From the NCBI GenBank assembly GCA_947177925.1, contig CAMWWJ010000014.1, positions 1 through 21,950 on the forward strand: 21,950 nucleotides of DNA, read 5' to 3'. Of this stretch, positions 15,127 to 21,950 are shown one piece after another. The stretch is from an uncultured Lachnospiraceae bacterium. Lineage in GTDB: Bacteria > Bacillota > Clostridia > Lachnospirales > Lachnospiraceae. Position 1 is the stretch's first letter, and every line of letters begins with the position of its first letter. The notes below the pieces were generated by a model. The model ran no database searches and was not told where the DNA came from. It saw only the letters and a list, made by a program, of their open reading frames with translations. A program made the translations under genes and the position numbers.

Positions 15127-16476
15127 ATGGAAGAAAGAAGACAAACCTCGCTAGTAGAAGGACCGGTATTCGCGTCCCTGATTCGGTTTGCCGTGCCGGT
15201 GCTGGGAGCCTTGATACTGCAGGCAGCTTATGGAGCGGTGGATTTATTGGTTGTGGGACAGTTTGGAGATGCTTCCAGTATTTCAGCGGTAGGAACGGGC
15301 AGTACGTTTATGCAGATGATAACGTGTGTAATCATCGGCCTTGCCATGGGAGCAACGGTCACAATCGGACAGCATATCGGAGAACAGAAACCTGAGGAAG
15401 CAGGCAATGCAGTTGGAACAACAGTTATGCTGTTTGCGGTATTGGGAATTGTGTTGACAGTCTTGCTGGAAGTGTTTGCAGGAAATATTGTGGCAATTCT
15501 GCAGGTGCCGGAAGCGTCCGTTGCAAAAACGATTTCCTATATCCGAATCTGTTCCGGCGGTATTATGGTTATTATTGCCTATAACGTAATCAGCAGTATT
15601 TTAAGAGGTGTAGGAAATGCAAATCTGCCTCTGATTTTTGTTGGGATTGCCTGTTTAGTCAATATAATTGGAGATTTACTTTTGGTGGGTGTGTTTCGGA
15701 TGGATGTGGCTGGTGCGGCGATTGCTACGGTAGCTGCGCAGTTTGTGTCCGTGATTGCTTCGCTTTTGGTATTGCGCAGGCAGCAACTTCCGGTCTCATT
15801 TTCCATAAAACAGTGTAAGATGTATAGCAAAGAGCTTAAGATGATTCTGAATGTAGGGGTTCCCATTGCTTTGCAGGAGGCTATGGTGCAGATTTCCTTT
15901 TTAGTAATCAATTCTATTGTTAACAATATGGGCTTGATGCCATCAGCAGGTTATGGTGTAGCACAGAAACTTGTTTCTTTTATCATGCTTGTGCCATCGG
16001 CTGTTATGCAGAGTGTTTCTGCATTTGTGGCACAGAACATTGGGGCTGGAGAAAAGACAAGGGCAAAACAGGGATTTCAGATTGCCATGATTACGGGATG
16101 CAGTGTGGGAATCATTATCTTTCTCGTTGGATTTTTCGGCGGAGCGCAAATATCATCACTATTTACAAATGATGCAGAGGTGATTGTACAGAGTGCGGAT
16201 TATCTGAGAGGATTTTCGGCGGATTGTATTCTTACTTGTATTCTGTTTTCCAGTATTGGTTATTTTAATGGATGCGGAAAAAGCATTCCGGTCATGGTGC
16301 AGGGAATTACCTCAGCATTTTGTATTCGTATTCCAGTCTCCATTTTTGTGTCAAAGCTTCCTGGGGCATCTTTGGTGCTGGTAGGTCTTGCGACACCGAT
16401 TACTACGGTATATGGAATCATATTCTTTATGATTTGCTTTGCGTGGGTCAGACATAAGGAGAAACGGATTAAATAA
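15127..16476 (+). CDS. MATE-family multidrug/cation antiporter
   Basis: 449 aa, the normal family size, with about 12 membrane segments in two six-helix halves. The opening EGPVFASLIRFAVPVLGAL and the AYGAVDLLVVGQFGD block are typical of the NorM/DinF-like branch (MatE domain twice). The C-terminal end is short and basic. MATE proteins export organic cations or drugs in exchange for Na+ or H+; the substrate cannot be told from sequence. The start follows a purine-rich GAGAGGAAAG. It lies in line with the macrodomain gene upstream and the GNAT gene 12 bases downstream, suggesting one transcript. A 107-codon frame at 15072-15395 overlaps it and is not a gene. Confidence 0.93.
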   Translation: MEERRQTSLVEGPVFASLIRFAVPVLGALILQAAYGAVDLLVVGQFGDASSISAVGTGSTFMQMITCVIIGLAMGATVTIGQHIGEQKPEEAGNAVGTTVMLFAVLGIVLTVLLEVFAGNIVAILQVPEASVAKTISYIRICSGGIMVIIAYNVISSILRGVGNANLPLIFVGIACLVNIIGDLLLVGVFRMDVAGAAIATVAAQFVSVIASLLVLRRQQLPVSFSIKQCKMYSKELKMILNVGVPIALQEAMVQISFLVINSIVNNMGLMPSAGYGVAQKLVSFIMLVPSAVMQSVSAFVAQNIGAGEKTRAKQGFQIAMITGCSVGIIIFLVGFFGGAQISSLFTNDAEVIVQSADYLRGFSADCILTCILFSSIGYFNGCGKSIPVMVQGITSAFCIRIPVSIFVSKLPGASLVLVGLATPITTVYGIIFFMICFAWVRHKEKRIK

Positions 16477-16488
16477 TCGAAGGTTAAT

Positions 16489-16965
16489 ATGAATTATAAA
16501 ATTAGAGAAATGAAAAGCACCGAGTATGAGGTGTTAGAAGATTTTTTGTATGAAGCAATTTTTGTTCCAAAAGGTGAATCAGCACCGCCAAGAGAAATAA
16601 TATATCAACCCGAACTGCAAGTATATTTAACTGATTTTGGAAAGAGAAAAGATGACATCGCTTTTGTTGCAGAGGTTAATGGTAAAATTATCGGAGCAGT
16701 ATGGGTTCGGATTATGAACGATTATGGGCATATAGATGACGAAACTCCCTCAATTGCTATTTCACTTTATAAGGATTATCGAAATTATGGTATTGGTACT
16801 GCTTTAATGCAGAGAATGTTAGAAGCATTAAAAAAGAAAGGATATAGGCAGGCCTCGTTAGCCGTACAGAAAGCAAATTATGCAGTAAAGATGTATAAAA
16901 ATGTTGGCTTTGAAATAGTTGATGAGAATGAAGAAGAATATATAATGAAATATAATCTTTGCTGA
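16489..16965 (+). CDS. GNAT-family N-acetyltransferase
   Basis: 158 aa, a single GNAT domain. The acetyl-CoA loop is RNYGIGTALMQRML (Arg98 to Gly103, the R-x-x-G-x-G/A motif). The preceding strand is SIAISLYKDY, and the last strands end in YKNVGFEIVDENEEEYIM, as usual. It transfers an acetyl group from acetyl-CoA to an amine; the substrate is unknown. It follows the MATE gene by 12 bases with a weak GAAGGTT site. Its neighbour could suggest drug modification beside drug export, but that is guesswork. Confidence 0.88.
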   Translation: MNYKIREMKSTEYEVLEDFLYEAIFVPKGESAPPREIIYQPELQVYLTDFGKRKDDIAFVAEVNGKIIGAVWVRIMNDYGHIDDETPSIAISLYKDYRNYGIGTALMQRMLEALKKKGYRQASLAVQKANYAVKMYKNVGFEIVDENEEEYIMKYNLC

Positions 16966-16966
16966 T

Positions 16967-16996
16967 GTGATTTTCAGTTTTTAAAACTGTAATCAC
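16967..16996 (+). terminator. Hairpin after the GNAT gene
   Basis: GTGATT...CAGTTT pairs with AAACTG...AATCAC around a small internal loop, two 6-bp stem halves one base after the stop codon. There is no strong T-run after it, so termination is plausible but not certain. Confidence 0.5.
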
Positions 16997-17139
16997 TTGA
17001 AAATCAAATAACCGCAGTACACATTTTTAAAATCATTTTCCAATCCTGTGTAATGAATTCCCAGCAAGGGCAGAATAATGTTCACAAAAGCGGGAATAAT
17101 TATTTAAAGCAACAAAATAAAAGGAGTTGAAAATAATCA

Positions 17140-17574
17140 ATGATTGAATCAGATACAATAAAGCTGCTGCGGGAATGTGATGCAGGCATTAAAATGGGTG
17201 TTGCATCGATTGATGACGTTCTGGATTATGTACACGACAAGACACTTCAGAAGTGCCTTGCAGATTGCAAGGATAAACATGATAAGCTGAAAGAAGAAAT
17301 CCAGATTCTTTTAAATAAATACCATGATGACGGAAAGGAACCCAATCCAGTGGCGAAAAGCATGTCATGGATGAAAACAAATGTGAAACTGGTTATGGAT
17401 GAATCGGATGAAACCATTGCTGATTTAATAACAGACGGCTGTAATATGGGGGTAAAGTCCCTTCACAAATATTTGAACCAATATAAAGCCGCAGAGGAAA
17501 AAGCTAAGGACATTACAAAACGGCTGATAAATCTTGAAGAAAAACTTGCTGTGGATATCCGTTGTTTTTTATAA
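17140..17574 (+). CDS. Small helical protein of unknown function (four-helix-bundle type)
   Basis: 144 aa, almost entirely helical and charged, with no membrane segment. Helix blocks are IKLLRECDAGIKMGVASIDDVLD, split by short turns from CLADCKDKHDKLKEEI, then AKSMSWMKTNVKLVMD and KAKDITKRLINLEEKLAVD. The pattern is like a ferritin-like bundle, distantly like DUF2383/PA2169 proteins, but I do not see a metal-ligand set and cannot assign a function. Such proteins are common in Lachnospiraceae. AAAAGGAG (17119-17126) stands 13 bases before the ATG, a slightly long spacing. Monocistronic by position. Confidence 0.75.
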   Translation: MIESDTIKLLRECDAGIKMGVASIDDVLDYVHDKTLQKCLADCKDKHDKLKEEIQILLNKYHDDGKEPNPVAKSMSWMKTNVKLVMDESDETIADLITDGCNMGVKSLHKYLNQYKAAEEKAKDITKRLINLEEKLAVDIRCFL

Positions 17575-17908
17575 GCATATAAACAAGCTAAAAATAAATT
17601 TTCTACCACAAGTAGAATGACAACTTTCCATTTTTGTGATAAAGTACCATATAGAAAGAGAAAAGCGGTGGAAAAATCCATCGGGAAAGGAAGTAAAATC
17701 ATGTTCAAAATCAATTTCGCAAACTATTATATACATGAACAATATTTACCAGCTCTGCTCCAAGAGAATAATGAACAGAGTTTTGTTAGTGTATGCTTAT
17801 ATAAGATAAGTCGAATGCGAAAACGAACATGATTATGATAGATATTAGATGTTGGATGAAGCTTTGGAAGTCCATAATCTCATAACAATATCATATATGA
17901 ATTTTCAA
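17575..17908. other. Stretch without a convincing gene
   Basis: The only candidate is a 43-codon frame from ATG 17701 (start MFKINFANYYIHEQYL) to 17832, behind GGAAG. It has no recognisable domain. A CTCTG/CAGAG hairpin lies inside it (17756-17780). It could be a micro-protein or leader peptide, but I give it low weight. Confidence 0.3.
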
Positions 17909-17946
17909 AAACTGCTTATCTTATGATATAGATAAGTGGTTTTTTT
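17909..17946 (+). terminator. Rho-independent terminator upstream of rtcB
   Basis: AAACTGCTTATC (17909-17920) and GATAAGTGGTTT (17931-17942) form a 12-bp stem with two G-U pairs, loop TTATGATATA, followed by a T-run to 17946. It isolates rtcB from upstream transcription or acts as an attenuator in its leader. Confidence 0.8.
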
Positions 17947-17966
17947 GTGCGGACATAGAATGCCGG

Positions 17967-18016
17967 AATAGAGGCACAGCCCGCTCTATTGGTATAGTAC
18001 CGGTTTTGAAAACCAG
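17967..18016 (+). ncRNA. tRNA-like / triple-hairpin segment in front of rtcB
   Basis: Three hairpins follow one another without a gap: AATAGAG with CTCTATT (17967-17990), GGTA with TACC (17991-18001) and GGTTTT with AAAACC (18002-18014). The last also fits a tRNA anticodon arm: 5-bp stem 18000-18004/18012-18016 with one C-A mismatch, and 7-base loop TTTGAAA presenting TGA (Ser) after a T at the position of U33. The preceding TATTGGTATAGTAC looks like a D-arm. There is no T-arm or acceptor end, so it is not a normal tRNA. It sits 25 bases before the rtcB start. Confidence 0.5.
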
Positions 18017-18040
18017 CATTTGGAAAGGAAGGAAAAAGGT

Positions 18041-19243
18041 ATGTTTGAAATCAAAGGAAAAATAAATACAGCACTTTGCTATGCAAAGATAGTGGAGGAT
18101 GAAGCCATAGAGCAGATTCGCAGAATGTGTGACTACGATTTTACAGAAGGAAGCAGAATCTGTATTATGCCGGACGTGCATGCAGGCAAAGGATGTACGA
18201 TCGGAACAACAATGACGGTCGTAGATAAAGCTGTGCCTAATATAGTAGGTGTGGATGTTGGCTGTGGCATGTATACCGTGAATTTAGGAAAGGATTCTAT
18301 TGATTTTGAAAAACTGGATGAAGCCGCACATTTTGTTCCATCGGGAATGCATGTGTGGGAAGGGCGCATGGAGCGATTTGATCTTACCGGCTTTAAATGC
18401 TACAGAAGCTTAAAAAACACAAAGTATCTGGAGCGAAGCCTTGGTACCCTTGGCGGTGGAAACCATTTTATTGAAGTGGACCAGGCGAAGGATGGGACCA
18501 AGTATCTGGTAATCCATTCAGGCAGTAGAAATCTGGGGAAACAGGTGGCGGAAATATATCAGCAGTTAGCAATCGAACTGCATTCCGGAAAAGAGGAATA
18601 TTTTAAGAAAAGGGATGCGCTGATTGCGGAATATAAGGCTGCAGGCCGCAGAACCGAAATCCAGGATGCATTAAAACAGCTCACATGGGAACATAGGGAC
18701 TGCATGATACCGGATGACTTATGTTATCTGTATGGAACGTATTTTGAAGACTATCTCCATGATGTGGAAATATGCCAGCATTTTGCAAAACGTAACCGTG
18801 AGAGAATTGCAGAGGTAATTTTTGAGCGTACGGGCATGACAGGAGGAGAGGCATTTCATACGATTCACAATTATATAGATACAGAAGAAATGATTTTGCG
18901 AAAAGGTGCAATAGCAGCCCATAAAGGAGAGAAAGTGCTGATTCCCATTAATATGAGGGATGGAAGTGTCTTAGCTGTTGGAAAAGGAAATCCGGACTGG
19001 AACTATTCCGCACCCCATGGTGCAGGAAGGCTTATGTCCCGGACAAAGGCAAAAGGGTCTTTATGCATGGACGAATACATAAGCGCCATGGCAGGAGTTT
19101 ATACAACTTCTGTCAATGAGGCAACCTTAGATGAAGCGCCAATGGCATATAAGTCTTTAGATGACATTATTGATGTGATTCGTGAGTCCGTGGATGTAAT
19201 CGATATTATGAAACCAATATACAATTTTAAGGCATCTGACTAG
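18041..19243 (+). CDS. rtcB: RtcB-family RNA ligase
   Basis: 400 aa from ATG 18041, behind GGAAGGAAAAAGG; the frame is open to a TTG at 18020, but that start would leave no ribosome site. All RtcB active-site blocks are visible: PDVHAGKG, Cys75 (GVDVGCG), His142 (LGGGNHFIE), His159 (VIHSGSR), His276 (HNYID) and the GMP-accepting His326 (SAPHGAGR). RtcB joins RNA 2',3'-cyclic phosphate ends to 5'-OH ends using GTP and Mn2+, as in tRNA repair. The GVDVGCG form marks the shorter bacterial branch. No archease or RtcA gene is adjacent. A terminator and the tRNA-like segment lie upstream, and the small Xre gene follows after 43 bases. Confidence 0.95.
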   Translation: MFEIKGKINTALCYAKIVEDEAIEQIRRMCDYDFTEGSRICIMPDVHAGKGCTIGTTMTVVDKAVPNIVGVDVGCGMYTVNLGKDSIDFEKLDEAAHFVPSGMHVWEGRMERFDLTGFKCYRSLKNTKYLERSLGTLGGGNHFIEVDQAKDGTKYLVIHSGSRNLGKQVAEIYQQLAIELHSGKEEYFKKRDALIAEYKAAGRRTEIQDALKQLTWEHRDCMIPDDLCYLYGTYFEDYLHDVEICQHFAKRNRERIAEVIFERTGMTGGEAFHTIHNYIDTEEMILRKGAIAAHKGEKVLIPINMRDGSVLAVGKGNPDWNYSAPHGAGRLMSRTKAKGSLCMDEYISAMAGVYTTSVNEATLDEAPMAYKSLDDIIDVIRESVDVIDIMKPIYNFKASD

Positions 19244-19251
19244 AATAGGCT

Positions 19252-19278
19252 TGTTCCGGTCAATGCCGGAACAGGAGG
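19252..19278 (+). promoter_or_regulatory. Hairpin adjoining the ribosome site of the Xre gene
   Basis: TGTTCCGG (19252-19259) pairs perfectly with CCGGAACA (19266-19273) around TCAATG. The AGGAGG ribosome site begins at the last base of the stem. It has no T-run, so it is more likely to affect RNA processing or translation than to terminate transcription. Confidence 0.5.
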
Positions 19279-19286
19279 AAAAAGAA

Positions 19287-19541
19287 ATGTTTACAATGCC
19301 AGCCATAGATATGGTGGGAACAGGAAAGAAAATTGCTGACTTGCGTAAGTCTGCCGGTATGACAGTAAAGGATTTGCAGGATATCTTTGGATTTGCAACT
19401 CCAAATGCAATATACAAGTGGCAGCATGGAACGGCAATGCCAACCCTGGACAATCTGGTTATTCTGGCAGCAGTATTTGATGTGGCAATTGATGACATCA
19501 TCGTAGTTGCTGCTGACGTGTCGGTGCAGATTGGTGCGTGA
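19287..19541 (+). CDS. Xre/Cro-type helix-turn-helix regulator
   Basis: 84 aa, a single HTH_3 domain: GKKIADLRKSAGMTVKDLQD, then IYKWQHGTAMPTLDNLVILA, then FDVAIDDIIV. The recognition helix lies in the TPNAIYKWQHG region. The ATG at 19287 follows AGGAGG with eight bases between; the frame is open to a TTG at 19251, but that would start inside the hairpin. It presumably represses its own operon, possibly with rtcB upstream in the same direction. There is no effector domain. Confidence 0.88.
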   Translation: MFTMPAIDMVGTGKKIADLRKSAGMTVKDLQDIFGFATPNAIYKWQHGTAMPTLDNLVILAAVFDVAIDDIIVVAADVSVQIGA

Positions 19542-19555
19542 AAAGATAATTGGAA

Positions 19556-19790
19556 AAGCGGACGCAAAAGAGGGATGAGGGCGGATTGGCTGCTGTGATT
19601 TTGCTGGGGGTTTTACTAAACAGCCTGATGGAAGGAGCTGGTACCGGACGGGGCGGAATATAGCGGCGTCCATGCCGCAATATTCCTAAAATTGCCGTCC
19701 ATGGCAATTTTACCCTGGGTTGTGGACAGGCTGTTAAGTAAAACCCCCAGCAAAATCAATGCAGCCAATCCGCCCTCATCCCTCTTTTGC
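19556..19790. repeat. Long hairpin repeat element (copy 1)
   Basis: Arms 19564-19627 and 19727-19790 are inverted copies, 61 of 64 bases matching. The 99-base loop holds two nested hairpins: GGAATATAGCGGC/GCCGCAATATTCC (19654-19686) and AAAATTGCC/GGCAATTTT (19688-19711), each closing the same six-base loop GTCCAT. It has no ORF of its own and looks like a MITE or structured intergenic repeat. The first 137 bases recur at 21804-21940. Confidence 0.85.
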
Positions 19791-19950
19791 TGTTTCGTTT
19801 CAGCCTGTACTTTTTGATAAGATATTGCATGATTTTTATCCGGAATTACCGGAGAGAAAAAGTAAGGAAAAAAATGATATGCCTTGTGCCATCTGCAACA
19901 ACAGAAGAAAAGAGTAACAGTACTGAAAAGCCAAATGCATGAAAAACAAC
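19791..19950. other. Intergenic stretch after the repeat
   Basis: There is no gene. A small TCCGG/CCGGA hairpin lies at 19849-19864. Otherwise A-rich sequence leads to the ATPase leader. Confidence 0.5.
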
Positions 19951-20008
19951 ATCTTGACAAACATCCAAAAATGAACCAAGATAACAAGGTCTACTTTTGG
20001 ATGTTTTT
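19951..20008 (+). terminator. Terminator-like hairpin with an alternative pairing, in front of the ATPase gene
   Basis: ACATCCAAAA (19961-19970) pairs with TTTTGGATGT (19995-20004), followed by T5. ATCTTG (19951-19956) can instead pair with CAAGAT (19977-19982), enclosing the left arm, so two folds compete as in attenuators. The same stretch contains a perfect TTGACA (19954-19959) with a poor -10 (CAAGAT) 17 bases on, so it might be a promoter instead. It could also simply end the rtcB-xre transcript. Confidence 0.55.
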
Positions 20009-20040
20009 ATGTTTTTCAAAATGATAGGAGGATATAGATT

Positions 20041-21774
20041 ATGAAATCATCTAACGATTTACGAGGTGCTCTGCGTTCTATTGACCGCAAAAGCTACCCG
20101 GCTTATAAATCTCTGGCAGGCAGCTATCAGTTTCCGGGTTTTTGCCTGTTTATCGACCACGTACAGGGGGACCCTTTTGCGTCGCCTTCCAGCCTGCATG
20201 TGGAAATAAACCACAGAACAGCTGGTTTTCCCAGAGAATATTACAGTGAAAGCTGTGCCAGAACTGCACTTGCGGATTTCCTTACCAGACAGCTTGCTTT
20301 AGGATTTGAGGAATATAATTTTAAGGCAAAGGGCTCCGGAAAAAGCGGGCTTTTGTCCATTACCCGTTGTGGGCAGCAGGTTTTGGAACGAAGTGCATGT
20401 GAAATTTCCGATACCGGCATTACTGCCCGCTTCCATGTGGGCTTTCCAGCCTTTGGACGAACTATAAATGCCGGGGAGTTAGAAAAAATTTTATTTGATT
20501 TCCTTCCCCGCTGCGTGGAGAGCAGCCTTTTTTATAAGAGGCTGGATGGGAAGAAGGTGGAGGCTGCTATTTTTCTGGCAGAGGACCAGAAGGCATTGCG
20601 CAGCTTCCTTCGGGAAGAAAAGCTGGTGGCCTTTGTTGCAAACGGTTCCATCCTTCCCAGAAAAAGCGGTGTTTCTGATACTCCAATGAAAGACAGCATA
20701 CCCTTTCTTTCTCCTGCCACTATGGAACGCACCTTTCTTCTGCCCCATAAAGGGGAAATTTCCGGAATGGCAATACCACAGGGCATAACGCTTATTGTAG
20801 GCGGAGGCTATCATGGCAAGTCTACATTGCTGGAAGCATTGCAAAATGGTGTTTATAATCATATTCAGGGGGATGGACGGGAATATGTGATTACGGATGA
20901 TACTGCCGTTAAGCTTCGTGCAGAAGATGGCCGTTCTATCCGGAATGTGGATATTTCCCTCTTTATCAATGACCTGCCCAACAAAAAGGATACTTCCGTC
21001 TTTTCCACATCAGATGCCAGCGGAAGCACCTCCCAGGCGGCAGGAGTAATTGAAAATATAGAAGCCGGTTCCAGGTTATTTTTAATAGATGAAGATACCT
21101 CTGCCACCAATTTCATGGTGCGGGACGATTTTATGCAGCAGGTCATCAGCCGTGAAAAAGAGCCTATTACCCCGTTTTTGTGCCGGGCAGGGGATATTTA
21201 TGAAAAAGAAGGGATTTCTACCATCCTGGTAGCAGGCAGCTCAGGGGCATTCTTTTACATTGCAGACCATATTATTCAGATGGACTGTTACCGTCCCGTT
21301 GATATATCCGAACATGTAAAGGAGCTTTGCAAACAGTATACGGCACCTGAAACAAAAGCTCCAGACTTCCGGGTTCCAGACTTCAACCGCATGCTGTCCC
21401 CTTACAAACCAAGAAAAAGCGGCGGCAGGGATTATTACGGAAGAGAGCGGCAGGGCAACAACAGCCGCAATACCTCCATGAAAATAAAAACCTTTGGACG
21501 TGATTCCTTTTCTTTAGACAAGGAAAACGTGGATTTACGTTATGTAGAACAGATTGCGGATGCAGAACAGACCACTGCCCTTGCTTATCTGCTTCGCTAT
21601 GGAGTGGAACAGCTTGCAGATGGCAGACATACAATCCGGCAGACTGTTCAGATTCTCTTCGATATGTTGGATAAGAAAGGATGGGAACCGTTTTGTGGCT
21701 CTTATGTTCCGTGTGGGCTTGCAAAACCAAGAAGGCAGGAGGTTTTCGCTTGTCTGGATCGTTTTAGAGGGTGA
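20041..21774 (+). CDS. Predicted ABC-class ATPase (COG3044 / PF09818, MRB1590-like)
   Basis: 577 aa, full family length. An N-terminal domain (about 1-235) holds SSLHVEINHRTAGFP and GSGKSGLLSI. The ATPase core has Walker A GGGYHGKST (254-262) and Walker B LFLIDEDTSATN (Asp350, Glu351, Asp352). The C-terminal domain (about 480-577) is helical and opens with KIKTFGRDSFSLD. The trypanosome member MRB1590 is an RNA-editing protein with a poly-U-binding pore; bacterial members have no settled function. The ATG follows AGGAGG (20027-20032) at normal spacing. The gene is bracketed by direct copies of the hairpin repeat and lies just after rtcB and an Xre gene, so an RNA-related role is attractive but inferred. 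Confidence 0.9.
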   Translation: MKSSNDLRGALRSIDRKSYPAYKSLAGSYQFPGFCLFIDHVQGDPFASPSSLHVEINHRTAGFPREYYSESCARTALADFLTRQLALGFEEYNFKAKGSGKSGLLSITRCGQQVLERSACEISDTGITARFHVGFPAFGRTINAGELEKILFDFLPRCVESSLFYKRLDGKKVEAAIFLAEDQKALRSFLREEKLVAFVANGSILPRKSGVSDTPMKDSIPFLSPATMERTFLLPHKGEISGMAIPQGITLIVGGGYHGKSTLLEALQNGVYNHIQGDGREYVITDDTAVKLRAEDGRSIRNVDISLFINDLPNKKDTSVFSTSDASGSTSQAAGVIENIEAGSRLFLIDEDTSATNFMVRDDFMQQVISREKEPITPFLCRAGDIYEKEGISTILVAGSSGAFFYIADHIIQMDCYRPVDISEHVKELCKQYTAPETKAPDFRVPDFNRMLSPYKPRKSGGRDYYGRERQGNNSRNTSMKIKTFGRDSFSLDKENVDLRYVEQIADAEQTTALAYLLRYGVEQLADGRHTIRQTVQILFDMLDKKGWEPFCGSYVPCGLAKPRRQEVFACLDRFRG

Positions 21775-21803
21775 TTGGGCTTTCTAAAGTAGGAGGTGTG
21801 GAG

Positions 21804-21950
21804 AAGCGGACGCAAAAGAGGGATGAGGGCGGATTGGCTGCTGTGATTTTGCTGGCAGTTTTACTAAACAGCCTGATGTAAGGGGTTGGTACCGGACGGG
21901 GCGGAATATAGCGGCGTCCATGCCGCAATATTCCTAAAATGTGTGCCGGG
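21804..21950. repeat. Long hairpin repeat element (copy 2, cut by the window end)
   Basis: Positions 21804-21940 match 19556-19692 with about five substitutions in 137 bases and no gaps, in the same orientation. It includes the first inner hairpin with loop GTCCAT (21902-21934). The match ends at TATTCCTAAAAT, after which copy 2 reads GTGTGCCGGG, so the second inner hairpin differs. The right arm would lie beyond the window. Confidence 0.85.

Noticed and set aside
15072..15395. Open frame of 107 codons on the plus strand
   Set aside because: It overlaps the start of the MATE gene in another frame, codes no recognisable domain and has no independent support.
17617..17832. 71-codon ORF between the helical protein and rtcB
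   Set aside because: The first 28 codons have no ribosome site, the composition is unconvincing and no family is recognised. The 43-codon version from 17701 is only mentioned as a possibility.
17967..18016. Complete tRNA-Ser gene
   Set aside because: The anticodon arm fits, but T-arm, acceptor stem and a proper D-stem pairing are missing.
19564..19790. Phase-variable invertible promoter flanked by inverted repeats
   Set aside because: The enclosed 99 bases are themselves hairpins and show no convincing promoter, and no recombinase gene lies nearby.

Overview
The window looks like a chromosomal stretch from a low-to-mid GC Firmicute, most likely a gut Clostridium relative of the Lachnospiraceae type. 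The grounds are strong AGGAGG-type ribosome binding sites, the YhaM/RlmD gene types, a Zn-macrodomain protein and an RtcB of the 'GVDVGCG' type. This assignment is inferred from gene style, not from a marker gene.

Layout. (1) 49-3770 is a compact housekeeping run: a membrane-anchored HtrA-like protein whose catalytic triad is gone, the YhaM-type HD exoribonuclease (overlapping by one base) and an RlmD/TrmA-family 23S rRNA uracil methyltransferase. The methyltransferase is cut short by a frameshift, and its usual C-terminal tail follows as relic DNA (3773-3996), closed by a terminator. (2) 4095-10400 is an AT-rich accessory island. It carries an AlbA_2/Schlafen-type ATPase regulator, a RloC/PrrC-like zinc-hook ATPase with a putative anticodon-nuclease domain, a small unknown ORF, a broken KilA-N gene and a GIY-YIG/DUF4357 protein. 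Decayed copies of the same methyltransferase 3' end recur at 5649-5895 and perhaps 8438-8518, so the cassettes are punctuated by scars of one gene end. (3) 10494-13079 is a complete IS21-family element (istA, istB, multi-site ends, 7-bp target duplication) sitting in the relic of what may be a ParB-like gene. (4) 13594-16965 carries a polytopic membrane protein, a zinc macrodomain ADP-ribosyl hydrolase, a MATE exporter and a GNAT acetyltransferase. (5) 17140-21774 carries a helical protein of unknown function, RtcB RNA ligase preceded by a tRNA-like string of hairpins, a small Xre regulator and a COG3044/MRB1590-like ABC-class ATPase.

The most unusual non-coding feature is a repeat of about 230 bp at 19556-19790. 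It is a 64-bp inverted repeat (61/64 matching) whose loop holds two further hairpins with the identical loop GTCCAT. A second copy, about 96% identical over 137 bp, begins at 21804 and runs off the window, so the ATPase gene is bracketed by direct copies. The second unusual feature is the tRNA-like/triple-hairpin segment just upstream of rtcB.

The genes suggest two themes. One is a defence-type island beside rlmD, with a presumed tRNA-cleaving enzyme. The other is an RNA-repair neighbourhood with an RNA ligase and a possible RNA-binding ATPase. Any functional link between the two is inference. No CRISPR array, rRNA or complete tRNA gene was found.
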